Assembly (NCBI RefSeq): GCF_048564905.1
Contig: NW_027328721.1
Span: 37,034,870 to 37,098,869 of the forward strand
Direction: 5' to 3'
From: Vicugna pacos
Taxonomy: Eukaryota; Chordata; Mammalia; Artiodactyla; Camelidae
DNA length: 64,000 nucleotides
The notes under the pieces are model-generated. The model saw nothing but the letters and a program-made list of their open reading frames with translations, made no database searches and was not told the DNA's origin. The position numbers and the translations under genes are program-made. Positions 47,461 to 60,135 of this stretch are shown piece by piece (positions within the stretch are counted from its first letter, which is position 1; every line of letters begins with the position of its first letter).

Positions 47461-50400
47461 AGAGAGCTGCGTGGAGTTGTCTCTCGAGCTCCCCCACCCA
47501 CTGACAATGTTTCCGGAATCCTGAGCGTGGGGAGGTTCCACCAACGGTCGGCAGCGCGTGGGTTCTAACGGGATGCCTGAGCTCGTCTCCCCTGAGGGTT
47601 TCCCTAATGTCTCTGTGCCAGGGAATGCTAGGGGGGGTAGCAGGAAATCCCAGTGACAGACGCTGCCTCCCCAAGTTCAGGGAAGGTATTTCTCGGACTT
47701 CCCCGTACAGGGAACACCTGTGACTGAGGAGAGCTGCGTGGAGTTGTCTCACGAGCTCCCCCACGCACTGACTTTGGTTCCGGAATCCTGAGCGGGGGAG
47801 GTTCCACCAACGGTCGGCAGCGCGTGGGTTCTAACGTGATGCCTGAGCTCGTCTCCCCTGAGTGTTTTCCTAACGTCTCTGTGCCAGGGAATGCTAGGGG
47901 TGTTTTGCAGGATAATCCCAGTGACAGAGGCTTCCTCCCCAAGGTCAGGGAAGGTATTTCTCAAACTTCCCCGAACAGGGAACACCTGTGACTGAGGAGA
48001 GCTGCGTGGAGTTGTCTCTCGAGCTCCCCCACGCACTGACAATGGTTCCGGAATCCTGAGCGTGGGGAGGTTCCAACAACGGTCGGCAGCGCGTGGGTTC
48101 TAACGGGATGCCTGAGCTCGTCTCCCCTGATGGTTTTCCTAATGTCTCTGTGCCAGGGAATGCTAGGGGGGTTTGCAGGAAATCCCAGTGACAGAGGCTG
48201 CCTCCCCAAGTTCAGGGAAGTTATTTCTCGGACTTCCACGAACAGGGAACTCCTGTGACTGAAGAGAGCTGCATGGAGTTTTCTCTCGAGCTCCCCCACG
48301 CACTGACAATGATTCCGGAATCCTGAGCGTGGGGAGGTTCCAACAACGGTCGGCAGCGCGTGGGTTCTAATGGGATGCCTGAGCTGGTCTCCCCTGAGTG
48401 TTTTCCAAATGTCTCTGTGTCAGGGAATGCTAGGGGGGTTTGCAGGAAATCCCAGTGACAGAGGTTGCCTCCCCAAGGTCAGGGAAGGTATTTCTCGGAC
48501 TTCCCCGAACAGGGAACACATGTGACTGAAGAGAGCTGCGTGGACTTGCCTCTCGAGCTCCCCCACGCACTGAAAATGGTTCCGGATTCCTGAGCGTGGG
48601 GAGGTTCCACCAACGGTCGGCAGCGCGTGGGTTCTAACGGGATGCCTGAGCTCGTCTCCCCTGAGGGTTTTCCTAATTTCTCTGTGCCAGGGAATGCTAG
48701 GGGGGGTTTGTAGGAAATCCCAGTGACAGAGGCTGCCTCCCCAAGGTCAGGGAAGTTATTTCTCGGACTTCCCCGAACAGGGAACACCTGTGACTGAAGA
48801 GAGCTGCGTGGAGATGTCTCTCGAGCTCCCCCACGCACTGACAATGGTTCCGAAATCCTGAGCGTGGGGAGGTTCCACCAACGGTCGGCAGCGCGTGGGT
48901 TCTAACGGGATGCCTGAGATCGTCTCCCCTGAGGGTTTTCCTAATGTCTCTTTGCCAGGGAATGCTAGCGGGGGTTTGCAGGAAATCCCAGTGACAGAGG
49001 TTGCATCCCCAATGTCAGGGAAGTTATTTCTCGGACTTCCCCGAATAGGGAACACGTGTGACTGAAGAGAGCTGCGTGGAGTTGTCTCTCGAGCTCCCCC
49101 ACCCACTGACAATGTTTCCGGAATCCTGAGCGTGGGGAGGTTCCACCAACGGTCGGCAGCGCGTGGGTTCTAACGGGATGCCTGAGCTCGTCTCCCCTGA
49201 GGGTTTCCCTAATGTCTCTGTGCCAGGGAATGCTAGGGGGGGTAGCAGGAAATCCCAGTGACAGACGCTGCCTCCCCAAGTTCAGGGAAGGTATTTCTCG
49301 GACTTCCCCGTACAGGGAACACCTGTGACTGAGGAGAGCTGCGTGGAGTTGTCTCACGAGCTCCCCCACGCACTGACTTTGGTTCCGGAATCCTGAGCGG
49401 GGGAGGTTCCACCAACGGTCGGCAGCGCGTGGGTTCTAACGGGATGCCTGAGCTCGTCTCCCCTGAGGGTTTTCCTAACGTCTCTGTGCCAGGGAATGCT
49501 AGGGGTGTTTTGCAGGATAATCCCAGTGACAGAGGCTTCCTCCCCAAGGTCAGGGAAGGTATTTCTCAAACTTCCCCGAACAGGGAACACCTGTGACTGA
49601 GGAGAGCTGCGTGGAGTTGTCTCTCGAGCTCCCCCACGCACTGACAATGGTTCCGGAATCCTGAGCGTGGGGAGGTTCCAACAACGGTCGGCAGCGCGTG
49701 GGTTCTAACGGGATGCCTGAGCTCGTCTCCCCTGATGGTTTTCCTAATGTCTCTGTGCCAGGGAATGCTAGGGGGGTTTGCAGGAAATCCCAGTGACAGA
49801 GGCTGCCTCCCCAAGTTCAGGGAAGTTATTTCTCGGACTTCCACGAACAGGGAACTCCTGTGACTGAAGAGAGCTGCATGGAGTTTTCTCTCGAGCTCCC
49901 CAACGCACTGACAATGATTCCGGAATCCTGAGCGTGGGGAGGTTCCAACAACGGTCGGCAGCGCGTGGGTTCTAACGGGATGCCTGAGCTGGTCTCCCCT
50001 GAGTGTTTTCCAAATGTCTCTGTGTCAGGGAATGCTAGGGGGGTTTGCAGGAAATCCCAGTGACAGAGGTTGCCTCCCCAAGGTCAGGGAAGGTATTTCT
50101 CGGACTTCCCCGAACAGGGAACACATGTGACTGAAGAGAGCTGCGTGGACTTGCCTCTCGAGCTCCCCCACGCACTGAAAATGGTTCCGGATTCCTGAGC
50201 GTGGGGAGGTTCCACCAACGGTCGGCAGCGCGTGGGTTCTAACGGGATGCCTGAGCTCGTCTCCCCTGAGGTATTTCCTAATTTCTCTATGCCAGGGAAT
50301 GCTAGGGTGGGTTTGTAGGAAATCCCAGTGACAGAGGCTGCCTCCCCAAGGTCAGGGAAGTTATTTCTCGGACTTCCCCGAACAGGGAACACCTGTGACT

Positions 50401-50670
50401 GAAGAGAGCTGCGTGGAGATGTCTCTCGAGCTCCCCCACGCACTGACAATGGTTCCGAAATCCTGAGCGTGGGGAGGTTCCACCAACGGTCGGCAGCGCG
50501 TGGGTTCTAACGGGATGCCTGAGATCGTCTCCCCTGAGGGTTTTCCTAATGTCTCTTTGCCAGGGAATGCTAGCCGGGGTTTGCAGGAAATCCCAGTGAC
50601 AGAGGTTGCATCCCCAAGGTCAGGGAAGTTATTTCTCGGACTTCCCCGAATAGGGAACACGTGTGACTGA
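47461..50670 (+). repeat. Six-monomer (1,605-bp) tandem duplication, super-copy 2 only
   Basis: Sequence 47,461-49,065 is repeated at 49,066-50,670. Shared marks at +1,605 include CCCCACCCACTGACAATG, GGGGGGGTAGCAGG, CACTGACTTTGG with GAGCGGGGGAGG, GGTTCCAACAACGG, GAGCTGGTCTCCCC, and GATAATCCCAG. The left limit is where CACCTGTAACTGA is replaced by CACGTGTGACTGA. The right limit is GCTGCGTGGAG against GCTGCATTGAG. Copy 1 has a single version spread over 9.3-11.9 kb. Divergence is a few changes per kilobase, so it is recent. Confidence 0.88.
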
Positions 50671-51840
50671 AGAGAGCTGCATTGAGTTTTCTCTCGAGCT
50701 CCCCCACGCCCTGACAATTGTTCCGGAATCCTGAGCGTGGGGAGGTTCCACCAACGGTCGGCAGCGCGTGGGTTCTAACGGGATGCCTGAGCTCGTCTCC
50801 CCTGAGGGTTTTCCAAATGTCTTTGTGCCAGGGAATGCTAGGGGGGGTTTGCAGGAATTCCCAGTTACAGACGCTGCCTCCCCAAGGTCAGGGAATGTAT
50901 TTCTCGGACTTCTCCGAACAGGGAACACCTGTGACTGAAGAGAGCTGCGTGGAGTTTTCTCTCGAGCTCCCCCACGCACTGACAATGTTTCCGGAAACCT
51001 GAGCGTGGGGAGGTTCCACCAACGGTCGGCAGCGCATGGGTTCTAACGGGATGCCTGAGCTCGTCTCCCCTGAGGGTTTCCCTAATGTCTCTGTGCCAGG
51101 GAATGCTAGGGGGGGTTTGCAGGAAATCCCAGTGACAGACGCTGCCTCCCCAAGGTCAGGGAAGGTATTTCTCGGACTTCCCCGTACAGGGAACACCTGT
51201 GACTGAGGAGAGCTGCGTGGAGTTGTCTCTCGAGCTCCCCCACGCACTGACTTTGGTTCCGGAATCCTGAGCGGGGGAGGTTCCACCAACGGTCGGCAGC
51301 GCGTGGGTTCTAACGGGACGCCTGAGCTCGTCTCCCCTGAGGGTTTCCCTAATATCTCTGTGCCAGGGAATGCTACGGGTGGTTTGCAGGAAATCCCAGT
51401 GACAGACACTGCCTCCCCAAGGTCATGGAAGGTATTTCTCGGACTTCCCCGTACAGGGAACACCTGTGACTGAGGAGAGCTGCGTGGAGTTGTCTCTCGA
51501 GCTCCCCCACGCACTGACTTTGGTTCCGGAATCCTGAGCGGGGGAGGTTCCACGAACGGTCGGCAGCGCGTGGGTTCTAACGGGATGCCTGAGCTCGTCT
51601 ACCCTGAGTGTTTTCCTAACGTCTCTGTGCCAGGGAATGCTAGGGGGGTTTTGCAGGATAATCCCATTGACAGAGGCTTCCTCCCCAAGGTCAGGGAAGG
51701 TATTTCTCAAACTTCCCCGAACAGGGAACACCTGTGACTGAGGAGAGCTGCGTGGAGTTGTCTCTCGAGCTCCCCCACGCACTGACAATGGTTCCGGAAT
51801 CCTGAGCGTGGGGAGGTTCCAACAACGGTCGGCAGCGCGT
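50671..51840 (+). repeat. Super-copy 2 segment matching ~11,897-13,066 (+38,774)
   Basis: Monomers with GTCTTTGTGCC, GAATTCCCAGTTACAGACG, GGGACGCCTGAG, GCTACGGGTGG, GTCATGGAAGG and TCCACGAACGGTCGG occur in the same order as in copy 1. The segment ends at the four-monomer difference described at 13,067-14,140. One monomer near 12.35 kb in copy 1 has six G where its partner at 51.11 kb has seven, a direct example of the G-tract length change between near-identical copies. Confidence 0.8.
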
Positions 51841-54800
51841 GGGTTCTAACGGGATGCCTGAGTTCGTCTCCCCTCAGGGTTTCCCTAATGTCTCTGTGCC
51901 AGGGAATGCTAGGGGGGGTTTGCAGGAAATCCCAGTGACAGAGGCTGCCTCCCCAAGGTCAGGGAATATATTTCTCGGACTTCCCCGAACAGGGAACACC
52001 TGTGACTGAAGAGAGCTGCGTGGAGTTGTCTCTCGAGCTCCCCCACGCACTGACCATGGTTCCGGAATACTGAGCGTGGGGAGGTTCCACCAACGGTCGG
52101 CAGTGCGTGGGGTCTAACGGGATGCCTGAGCTCGTCTCCCCTGAGGGTTTTCCTAATGTCTCTGTGCAAGGGAATGCTAGGGTGGTATGCAGGAAATCCC
52201 AGTGACAGAGGCTGGCCCCCCAAGGTCACGGAAGGTATTTCTCAGACTTCCTCGAACAGGGAACACGTGTGACTGAAGAGAGCTGCGTGGAGTTGTCTCT
52301 CGAGCTCCCCCAAACACTGACAATGGTTCCGGAATCTTTAGCGTGGGGAGGTTCCACCAACGGTCGGCAGCGCGTGGGTTCTAACGGGATGCCTGAGCTC
52401 GTCTCCCCTGAGAGTTTTCCAAATGTCTCTGTGTCAGGGAATGCTAGGGGGGGTTTGCAGGAAATCCCAGTGACTGAGGTTGCCTCCCCACAGTCAGGGA
52501 AGGTATTTCTCGGACTTCCCGGAACAGGGAACACATGTGACTGAAGAGAGCTGCGTGGACTTGCCTCTCGAGCTCCCCCACGCACTGAAAATGGTTCCGG
52601 ATTCCTGAGCGTGTGGAGGTTCCACCATCGGTCGGCAGCGCGTGGGTTCTAACGGGATGCCTGAGCTCGTCTCCCCTGAGGGTTTTCCTAATTTCTCTGT
52701 GCAAGGGAATGCTAGGGGGGTTTGCAGGAAATCCCAGTGACAGAGGCTGCCACCCCAAGGTCAGGGAAGGTATTTCTCGGACTTCCCCGAACAGGGAACA
52801 CCTGTGACTGAAGAGAGCTGCATGGAGATTTCTCTCGAGCTCCCCCACGCACTGACAATGGTTCCGGAATCCTGAGCGTGGGGAGGTTCCACCAACGGTC
52901 GGTAGCGCGTGGGTTCTAACGGGATGCCTGAGCTCGAATCCCCTGAGGGTTTTCCTGATGTGTCTGTGACAGGGAATCCAAGGGGGGGTTTGCAGGAAAT
53001 CCCAGTGACAGAGGCTGCCTCCCCAAGGTCAGGGAAGGTATTTCTCGGACTTCTCGTAACAGGGAACACCTGTGACTGAAGAGAGCTGCGTGGAGTTGTC
53101 TCTCGAGCTCCCCCACGCACTGAAAATGGTTCCGGAATCCTGAGCGTGGGGAGGTTCCAACAACGGTCGGCAGCGCGTCGGTTCTTACGGGATGCCTGAG
53201 CTCGTCTCCCCTGAGGGTTTTCCTAATGTCTCTGTGCCAGGGAATGCTAGGGGGGGTTTGCAGTAAATCCCAGTTACAGAGGCTGCCTCCCCAAGGTCAG
53301 GGAAGGTATTTTCGTACTTCCCCGAACAGGGAACACCTGTGACTGAAGAGAGCTGCGTGGAGTTGTCTCTCGAGCTCCCCCACGCACTGACAATGATTCC
53401 GGAATCCTGAGCATTGGGAGGTTCCACCAACGGTCGGCAGCGCGTGGGTTCTAACGGGATGCCTGAGCTCGTCTCCCCTGAGTGTTTTCCAAATGTCTCT
53501 GTGTCAGGGAATGCTAGGGGGGGTTTGCAGGAAATCCCAGTGACAGAGGTTGCCTCCCCAAGGTCAGGGAAGGTATTTCTCGGACTTCCCCGAACAGGGA
53601 ACACATGTGACTGAAGAGAGCTTCGTGGACTTGCCTCTCGAGCTCCCCCACGCACTGAAAATGGTTCCGGATTCCTGAGCGTGGGGAGGTTCCACCAACG
53701 GTCGGCAGCGCGTGGGTTCTAACGGGATGCCTGAGCTCGTCTCCCCTGAGGGTTTTCCTAATTTTCTGTGCCAGGGAATGCTGGGGGGGTTTGTAGGAAA
53801 TCCCAGTGACAGAGGCTGCCTCCCCAAGGTCAGGGAAGGTATTTCTCGGACTTCCCCGAACAGGGAACACATGTGACTGAAGAGAGCTGCGTGGAGTTGT
53901 CTCTCGAGCTCCCCCACGCACTGACAATGGTTCCGGAATCCTGAGCGTGGGGAGGTTCCACCAACGGTCGGCAGCGCATGGGTTATAACGGGATGCCTGA
54001 GATCGTCTCCCCTGAGGGTTTTCCTAATATCTCTTTGCCAGGGAATGCTATGGGGGGTTTGCAGGAAATCCCAGTGACAGAGGCTGCATCCCCAAGGTCA
54101 GGGAAGTTATTTCTCGGACTTCCCCGAATAGGGAACACCTGTGACTGAAGAGAGCTGCATGGAGTTTTCTCTCGAGCTCCCCCACGCCCTGACAATTGTT
54201 CCGGAATCCTGAGCGTGGGGAGGTTCCACCAACGGTCGGCAGCGCGTGGGTTCTAACGGGATGCCTGAGCTCGTCTCCCCTGAGGGTTTTCCTAATTTCT
54301 CTGTGCCAGGAAATGCTAGGTGTGTGTGCAGGAAATCCCAGTGGCAGAGGCTGCCTCCCCAAGGTCAGGGAAGGTATTTCTCGGACTTCCCCGAACAGGG
54401 AACACCTGTGACTGAAGAGAGCTGCGTGGACTTGTCTCTCGAGCTCCCCCACGCACTGACAATTTTTCCGGAATCCTGAGCGTGGGGAGGTTCCACCAAC
54501 GGTCGTCAGCGCGTGGGTTCTAACGGGATGCCTGAGCTCGTCTCCCCTGAGTGTTTTCCAAATGTCTCTGTGTCAGGGAATGCTAGGGGGGGTTTGCAGG
54601 AAATCCCAGTGACAGAGGTTGCCTCCCCAAGGTCAGGGAAGGTATTTCTCGGACTTCCCCGAACAGGGAACACATGTGACTGAAGAGAGCTTCGTGGACT
54701 TGCCTCTCGAGCTCCCCCACGCACTGAAAATGGTTCCGGATTCCTGAGCGTGGGGAGGTTCCACCAACGGTCGGCAGCGCGTGGGTTCTAACGGGATGCC

Positions 54801-57800
54801 TGAGCTCGTCTCCCCTGAGGGTTTTCCTAATTTTCTGTGCCAGGGAATGCTGGGGGGGTTTGTAGGAAATCCCAGTGACAGAGGCTGCCTCCCCAAGGTC
54901 AGGGAAGGTATTTCTCGGACTTCCCCGAACAGGGAACACATGTGACTGAAGAGAGCTGCGTGGAGTTGTCTCTCGAGCTCCCCCACGCACTGACAATGGT
55001 TCCGGAATCCTGAGCGTGGGGAGGTTCCACCAACGGTCGGCAGCGCATGGGTTATAACGGGATGCCTGAGATCGTCTCCCCTGAGGGTTTTCCTAATATC
55101 TCTTTGCCAGGGAATGCTATGGGGGGTTTGCAGGAAATCCCAGTGACAGAGGCTGCCTCCCCAAGGTCAGGGAAGGTATTACTCGGACTTCCCCCAACAG
55201 GGAACACCTGTGACTGAACAGAGCTGCGTGGAATTGTCTCTCGAGCTCCCCCACGCACTGACAATGTTTCCGGAATCCTGAGCGTGGGGAGGCTCCACCA
55301 ACGGTCGGCAGCGCGTGGGTTTTAACGGAATGCCTGAGCTCGTCTCCCCTGAGGATTTTCCTAATATCTCTGTGCCAGGGAATGCTAGGGTTGGTTTGCA
55401 GGCAATCCCAGTGACAGAGGCTGCCTCCCCAAGTTCAGGGAACGTATTTCTCGGACTTCCCCGAACAGGGAACACCTGTGAATGAAGAGAGCTGCGTGGA
55501 GTTGTCTCTCGAACTCCCCCACGCACTGACAATGGTTCCGGAATCTTGAGCGTGGGGAGGTTCCACCAACGGTCGGCAGCGCGTGGGTTCTAACGGGATG
55601 CCTTAGCTCGTCTCCCCTGAGGGTTTTCCTATTTCTCTGTGCCATGGAATGCTAGGGGGGTTTGCAGGAAATCCCAGTGGCAGAGGCTGCCTCCCCAAGG
55701 TCAGGGAAGTTATTTCTCGGACTTCCCCGAACAGGGAACAGCTGTGACTGAAGAGAGCTGCGTGGAGTTGTCTCTCGAGCTCCCCCACGCACTGACAATG
55801 GTTCCGGAATCCTGAGCGTGGGGAGGTTCCACCAACGGTCGGCAGCGCGTGAGGTCTAACGGGATGCCTGAGCTCGTCTCCCCTGAGGGTTTTCCTAATG
55901 TCTCTGTGCCAGGGAATGCTAGGGGGTTTTGCAGGAAATCCCAGTGACAGAGGCTGCCTCCCCAAGGTCAGGGAAGTTATTTCTCGTACTTCCCCAAACA
56001 GGGAACACCTGTGATTGAAGAGAGCTGTGTGGAGTTGTCTCTCGAGCTCCCCCACGCACTGACATTGCTTCCGGATTCCTGAGCGTGGGGAGGTTCCACC
56101 AACGTTCGGCAGCGCGTGGGTTCTAACAGGATGCCTGAGCTCGTCTCCCCTGAGGGTATTCCTAATGTCTCTGTGCCAGGGAATGCTAGGGTGTGTTTGC
56201 AGGAAATCCCAGTGACAGGGACTGCCTCCCCAAGGTCAGGGAAGGTATTTCTCGGACTTCTCCGGACAGGGAACTCCTGTGACTGAAGAGAGCTGCGTGG
56301 AGTTGTCTCTCGAGCTCCCCCACGCACTGACAATGCTTCCGGAATCCTGAGCGTGGGGAGGTTCCACCAACGGTCGGCAGCGCGTGAGTTCTAACGGGAT
56401 GCCTGAGCTCGTCTCCCCTGAGGGTTTTCCTAATGTCTCTGTGCCAGGGAATGCTAGGGGGGGTTTTCAGGAAATCCCAGTTACAGAGGCTGCCTCCCCA
56501 AGGTCAGGGAAGGTATTTCTCGGACTTCCCCGAACAGGGAACACCTGTGACTGAAGAGAGCTTCGTGGAGTTGTCTCTCGAGCTCCCCCACGCACTGACA
56601 ATGGTTCCGGAATCTTGAGCGTGGGGAGGTTCCACCATCGGTCGGCAGCGCGTGGGTTCTAACGGGATGCCTTAGCTCGTCTCCCCTGAGTGTTTTCATA
56701 ATTTTTCTGTGCCAGGGAATGCTAGGGGTGTTTGCAGGAAATCCCAGTGACAGAGGCTGCCTCCCCAAGGTCAGGGAAGGTATTTCTCGGACTTCCCCGA
56801 ACAGGGAACACCTGTGACTGAAGAGAGCTGCGTGCAGTTTTCTCTCGAGCTCCCCCACGCACTGACAATGGTTCCGGAATCCTGAGCGTGGGGAGGTTCC
56901 ACCAACGGTCGGCAGCGCGTGGGGTCTAACGGGATGCCTGAGCTCGTCTCCCCTGAGGGTTTTCCTAATGTCTCTGTGAAAGGGAAAGCTAGGGAGGGTT
57001 TTCAGGTAATCCCAGTTACAGAGGCTGCCTCCCCAAGGTCAGGGAAGTTATTTCTCGGACTTCCCCGAACAGGGAACACCTGTGACTGAAGAGAGCTGCG
57101 TGGAGTTGTCTCTCGAGCTCCCCCACGCACTGACAATGGTTCCGGAATCCTGAGCGTGGGGAGGTTCCACCAACGTTCGGCAGCGCGTGGGTTCTAACGG
57201 GATGCCTGAGCTCGTCTCCCCTGAGGGTTTTCCTAATGTCTCTGTGCCAGGGAATGCTAGGGTGTGTTTGCAGGAAATCCCAGTGACAGGGGCTGCCTTC
57301 CCAAGGTCAGGGAAGGTATTTCTCGGACTTCCCCGGACAGGGAACATCTGTGACTGAAGAGAGCTGCGTGGAGTTGTCTCTCGAGCTCCCCCACGCACTG
57401 ACATTGCTTCCGGATTCCTGAGCGTGTGGAGGTTCCACCAAATGTCGGCAGCGCGTGGGTTCTAACGGGATGCCTGAGCTCGTCTCCCCTGAGTGTTTTC
57501 CTAATGTCTCTGTGCCAGGGAATGCTAGGGGGGGTTTGCAGGAAATCCCAGTGACAGAGGCTGCCTCCCCAAGGTCAGGGAAGTTATTTCTCGGACTTCC
57601 CCAAACAGGGAACACCTGTGATTGTAGAGAGCTGTGTGGAGTTGTCTCTCGAGCTCCCCCACGCACTGACATTGCTTCCGGATTCCTGAGCGTGGGGAGG
57701 TTCCACCAACGTTCGGCAGCGCGTGGGTTCTAACAGGATGCCTGAGCTCGTCTCCCCTGAGGGTTTTCCTAATGTCTCTGTGCCAGGGAATGCTAGGGGG

Positions 57801-58000
57801 GGTTTGCAGGAAATCCCAGTGACAGAGGCTGCCTCCCCAAGGTCAGGGAAGGTATTTCTCGGACTTCCCCGAGCAGGGAACACCTGTGACTGAAGAGAGC
57901 TGCGTGGAGTTGATTCTCGAGCTCCCCCACGCACTGACAATGGGTTCGGAATCCTGAGCGTGGTGAGGTTCCACCAACTGTCGGCAGCGCGTGGGTTCTG
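51841..58000 (+). repeat. Class A stretch of super-copy 2 before its HOR copy
   Basis: About 23 class A monomers follow copy 1 at offsets that step from +37,703 to +37,168, +36,899, +37,435 and +37,970, so single and double monomers were gained or lost four times in 6 kb. Landmarks include GGAATCTTTAGCGTGG, GAGCATTGGGAGG, the 1,069-bp duplication region, TATTACTCGGAC, and GTGAAAGGGAAAGCTAGGGAGGG (19.54 and 56.97 kb). Two A monomers that end the HOR unit precede 58.0 kb. Confidence 0.8.
53441..55155 (+). repeat. Four-monomer (1,069-bp) duplication, super-copy 2, second copy partial
   Basis: Sequence from about 53,441 recurs at +1,069 from about 54,510, with GAGTGTTTTCCAAATG, GTGTCAGGGAATGC, TTCGTGGACTTGCC, CTAATTTTCTGTGCC and GCTATGGGGGG all doubled. 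It uses the same monomer family and the same 1,069-bp step as the duplication at 15.9 kb, but starts about one and a half monomers earlier in the order. Its second copy stops after ~645 bp at the TATTACTCGGAC monomer, the same monomer that ends the duplication in super-copy 1. Confidence 0.85.
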
Positions 58001-60135
58001 ACGGAATGCCTAAGCTCGTCTCCCCTGAGGGTTTTCCTAATCTCTCTGGGCCAGGGAATGCTAGGGGTGTTTGCAGGATATCCCAGTGACAGAGGCTGCC
58101 TCCCCAAGGTCAGGGAAGATATTTCTCGGACTTCCCCGAACAGGGAACTCCTGTGACTGAAGAGAGCTTCATGGAGTTGTCTCTCGAGTTCCGCCATGCA
58201 CTGACAATGTTTCCGGAATCCTGAGCTTGGTGAGGTTCCAACAACGGTCGGCAGCGCGTGGGTTCTAACGGAAAGCCTAAGCTCGTCTCCCCTGAGGGTT
58301 TTCCTAATGTCTCTGTGCCAGGGAATGCTAGGGGTGTTTGCAGGATATCCCAGTGACAGAGGCTGCCTCCCCAAGGTCAGGGAAGGTATTTCTCGGACTT
58401 CCCCGAACAGGGAACACCTGTGACTGAAGAGAGCTGCATGGAGTTTTCTCTGGAGCTCCCCCACGCACTGAAAATTGTTCCGGAATCCTGAGCGTGGGGA
58501 GGTTCCACCAACGGTCGGCAGCGCGTGGGTTCTAACGGAAAGGCTAAGCTCGCCTCCCCTGAGTGTTTTCCTAATGTCTCTGTGCCAGGGAATGCTAGGG
58601 GGGTTGGCAGGATATCCCAGTGTCAGAGGCTGCCTCCCCAAGTTCAGGGAAGTTATTTCTCGGACTTCCCCGAACAGGGAACACCTCTCACTGAAGAGAG
58701 CTGCGTGGAGTTGTCTCTCGTGCTCCCCCACGCACTGACAATGGTTCCGGAACCCTGAGCGTGGGGAGGTTCCACCAACGGTCGTCAGCGCTTGGGTTCT
58801 TACGGAATGCCTAAGATCGTCTCCCCTGAGCTTTTTCCTAATGTCTCTGTGCCAGGGAATGCTAGGGGGGTTTGCAGGATATCCCAGTGACAGAGGCTGA
58901 CTCCCCAAGGTCACGGAAGCTATTTCTCGGATTTCCCCGTACAGGGAACACTTGTGACTGAAGAGAGCTGCGTGGAGTTGTCTATCGAGCTCCCCCAAGC
59001 ACTGAAAATATTTCCGGAATCCTGAGCGTGCTGAGGTTCCACCAACGGTCGGCAGCACGTGGGTTCTAACGGAAAGCCTAAGCTCGTCTCCCCTGAGGGT
59101 TTTCCTAATGTCTCTGTGCCAGGGAATGCTAGGGGGGTTTGCAGGATATCCCAGTGACAGAGGCTGCCTCCCCAAGGTCAGGGAAGGTATTTCTCGGACT
59201 TCCCCGAACAGGGAACACCTGTGACTGAAGAGAGCTGCGTGGAGTTGTCTCTCGAGCTCCCCCACGCATTGACAATGTTTCCGGAATCCTGAGCGTGGGG
59301 AGGTTCCACCAACGGTCAGCAGCGCGTGGGTTCTAACGGAATACCTAAGCTCGTCTCCCCTGAGGGTTTTCCTATTTTCTCTGTGCCAGGGAATGCCTGA
59401 GGGATTTGCAGGATATCCCAGTGACAGAGGCTGCCTCCCCAAGGTTAGGGAAGGTATTTCTCGGACTTCCCCGAACAGGGAACACCTGTGACTGAAGAGA
59501 GCTGCGTGGAGTTGTCTCTCGAGCTCCCCCACGCACTGACAATGGTTCCGGAATCCTGAGCGTGGAGAGGTTCCACCAACGGTCGGCAGCGCGTGGGTTC
59601 TAACGGAAAGCCTAAGCTCGTCTCCCCTGAGGGTTTTCCTAATGTCTCTGTGCCAGGAAATGCTAGGGGGGTTTGCAGGATATCCCAGTGACAGAGGCTG
59701 CCTCCCCAAGGTCAGGGAAGGTACTTCTCGGACTTCCCTGAACAGGGAACACCTGTGACTGAAGAGAGATGCGTGGAGTTGTCTCTCGAGCTCCCCCACG
59801 CACTGACAATGTTTCCGGAATCCTGAACGTGGGGAGGATCCACCAACGGTCGGCAGCGCGTGGGTTCTAACGGAAAGCCTAAGCTCGTCTCCCCTGAGGG
59901 TTTTCCTAATGTCTCTGTGCCAGGGAATGCTAGGGGGGTTTGCAGGATATCCCAGTGTCAGAGGCTGCCTCCCCAAGGTCAGTTAAATTACTTCTCGGAC
60001 ATCCCCGAACAGGGAACACCTGTGACTGAAGAGAGCTGCGTGGAGTTGTCTCTCGAGCTACCCCACGCACTGACAATGATTCCGGAATCATGAGCATGGG
60101 GAGGTTCCACCAACGGTCGGCAGCATGTGGGTTCT
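58001..60135 (+). repeat. Single HOR copy of super-copy 2, altered tail
   Basis: Monomers 1-6 of the 10-monomer unit match 20,031-21,632 at +37,970. The next monomer carries GAGCGTGGAGAGG and CCAGGAAATGC and matches unit position 8, so position 7 is skipped. A B monomer with CAGTTAAATTACTTCTCGGACATCC follows (compare CAGTTAAAATACTTC at 28.42 kb). The GGCAGCATGTGGG monomer then starts the B domain. Copy 1 has 2.6 HOR copies at the same place. Confidence 0.88.
59110..59376 (+). repeat. Representative class B monomer (267 bp)
   Basis: A class B copy with six G after GCTA, GGATATCCCAG, and CTAAGCTCG in place of CTGAGCTCG. Its length of 267 bp is 89 codons exactly. In the minus-strand frame closed in class A, the shorter G run reads CCC CCT AGC and stays open, so reading continues into the next monomer. 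This copy is monomer 5-6 of the 10-monomer unit and has the less common AATACCTAAGCTCG form at its right end. Confidence 0.88.
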
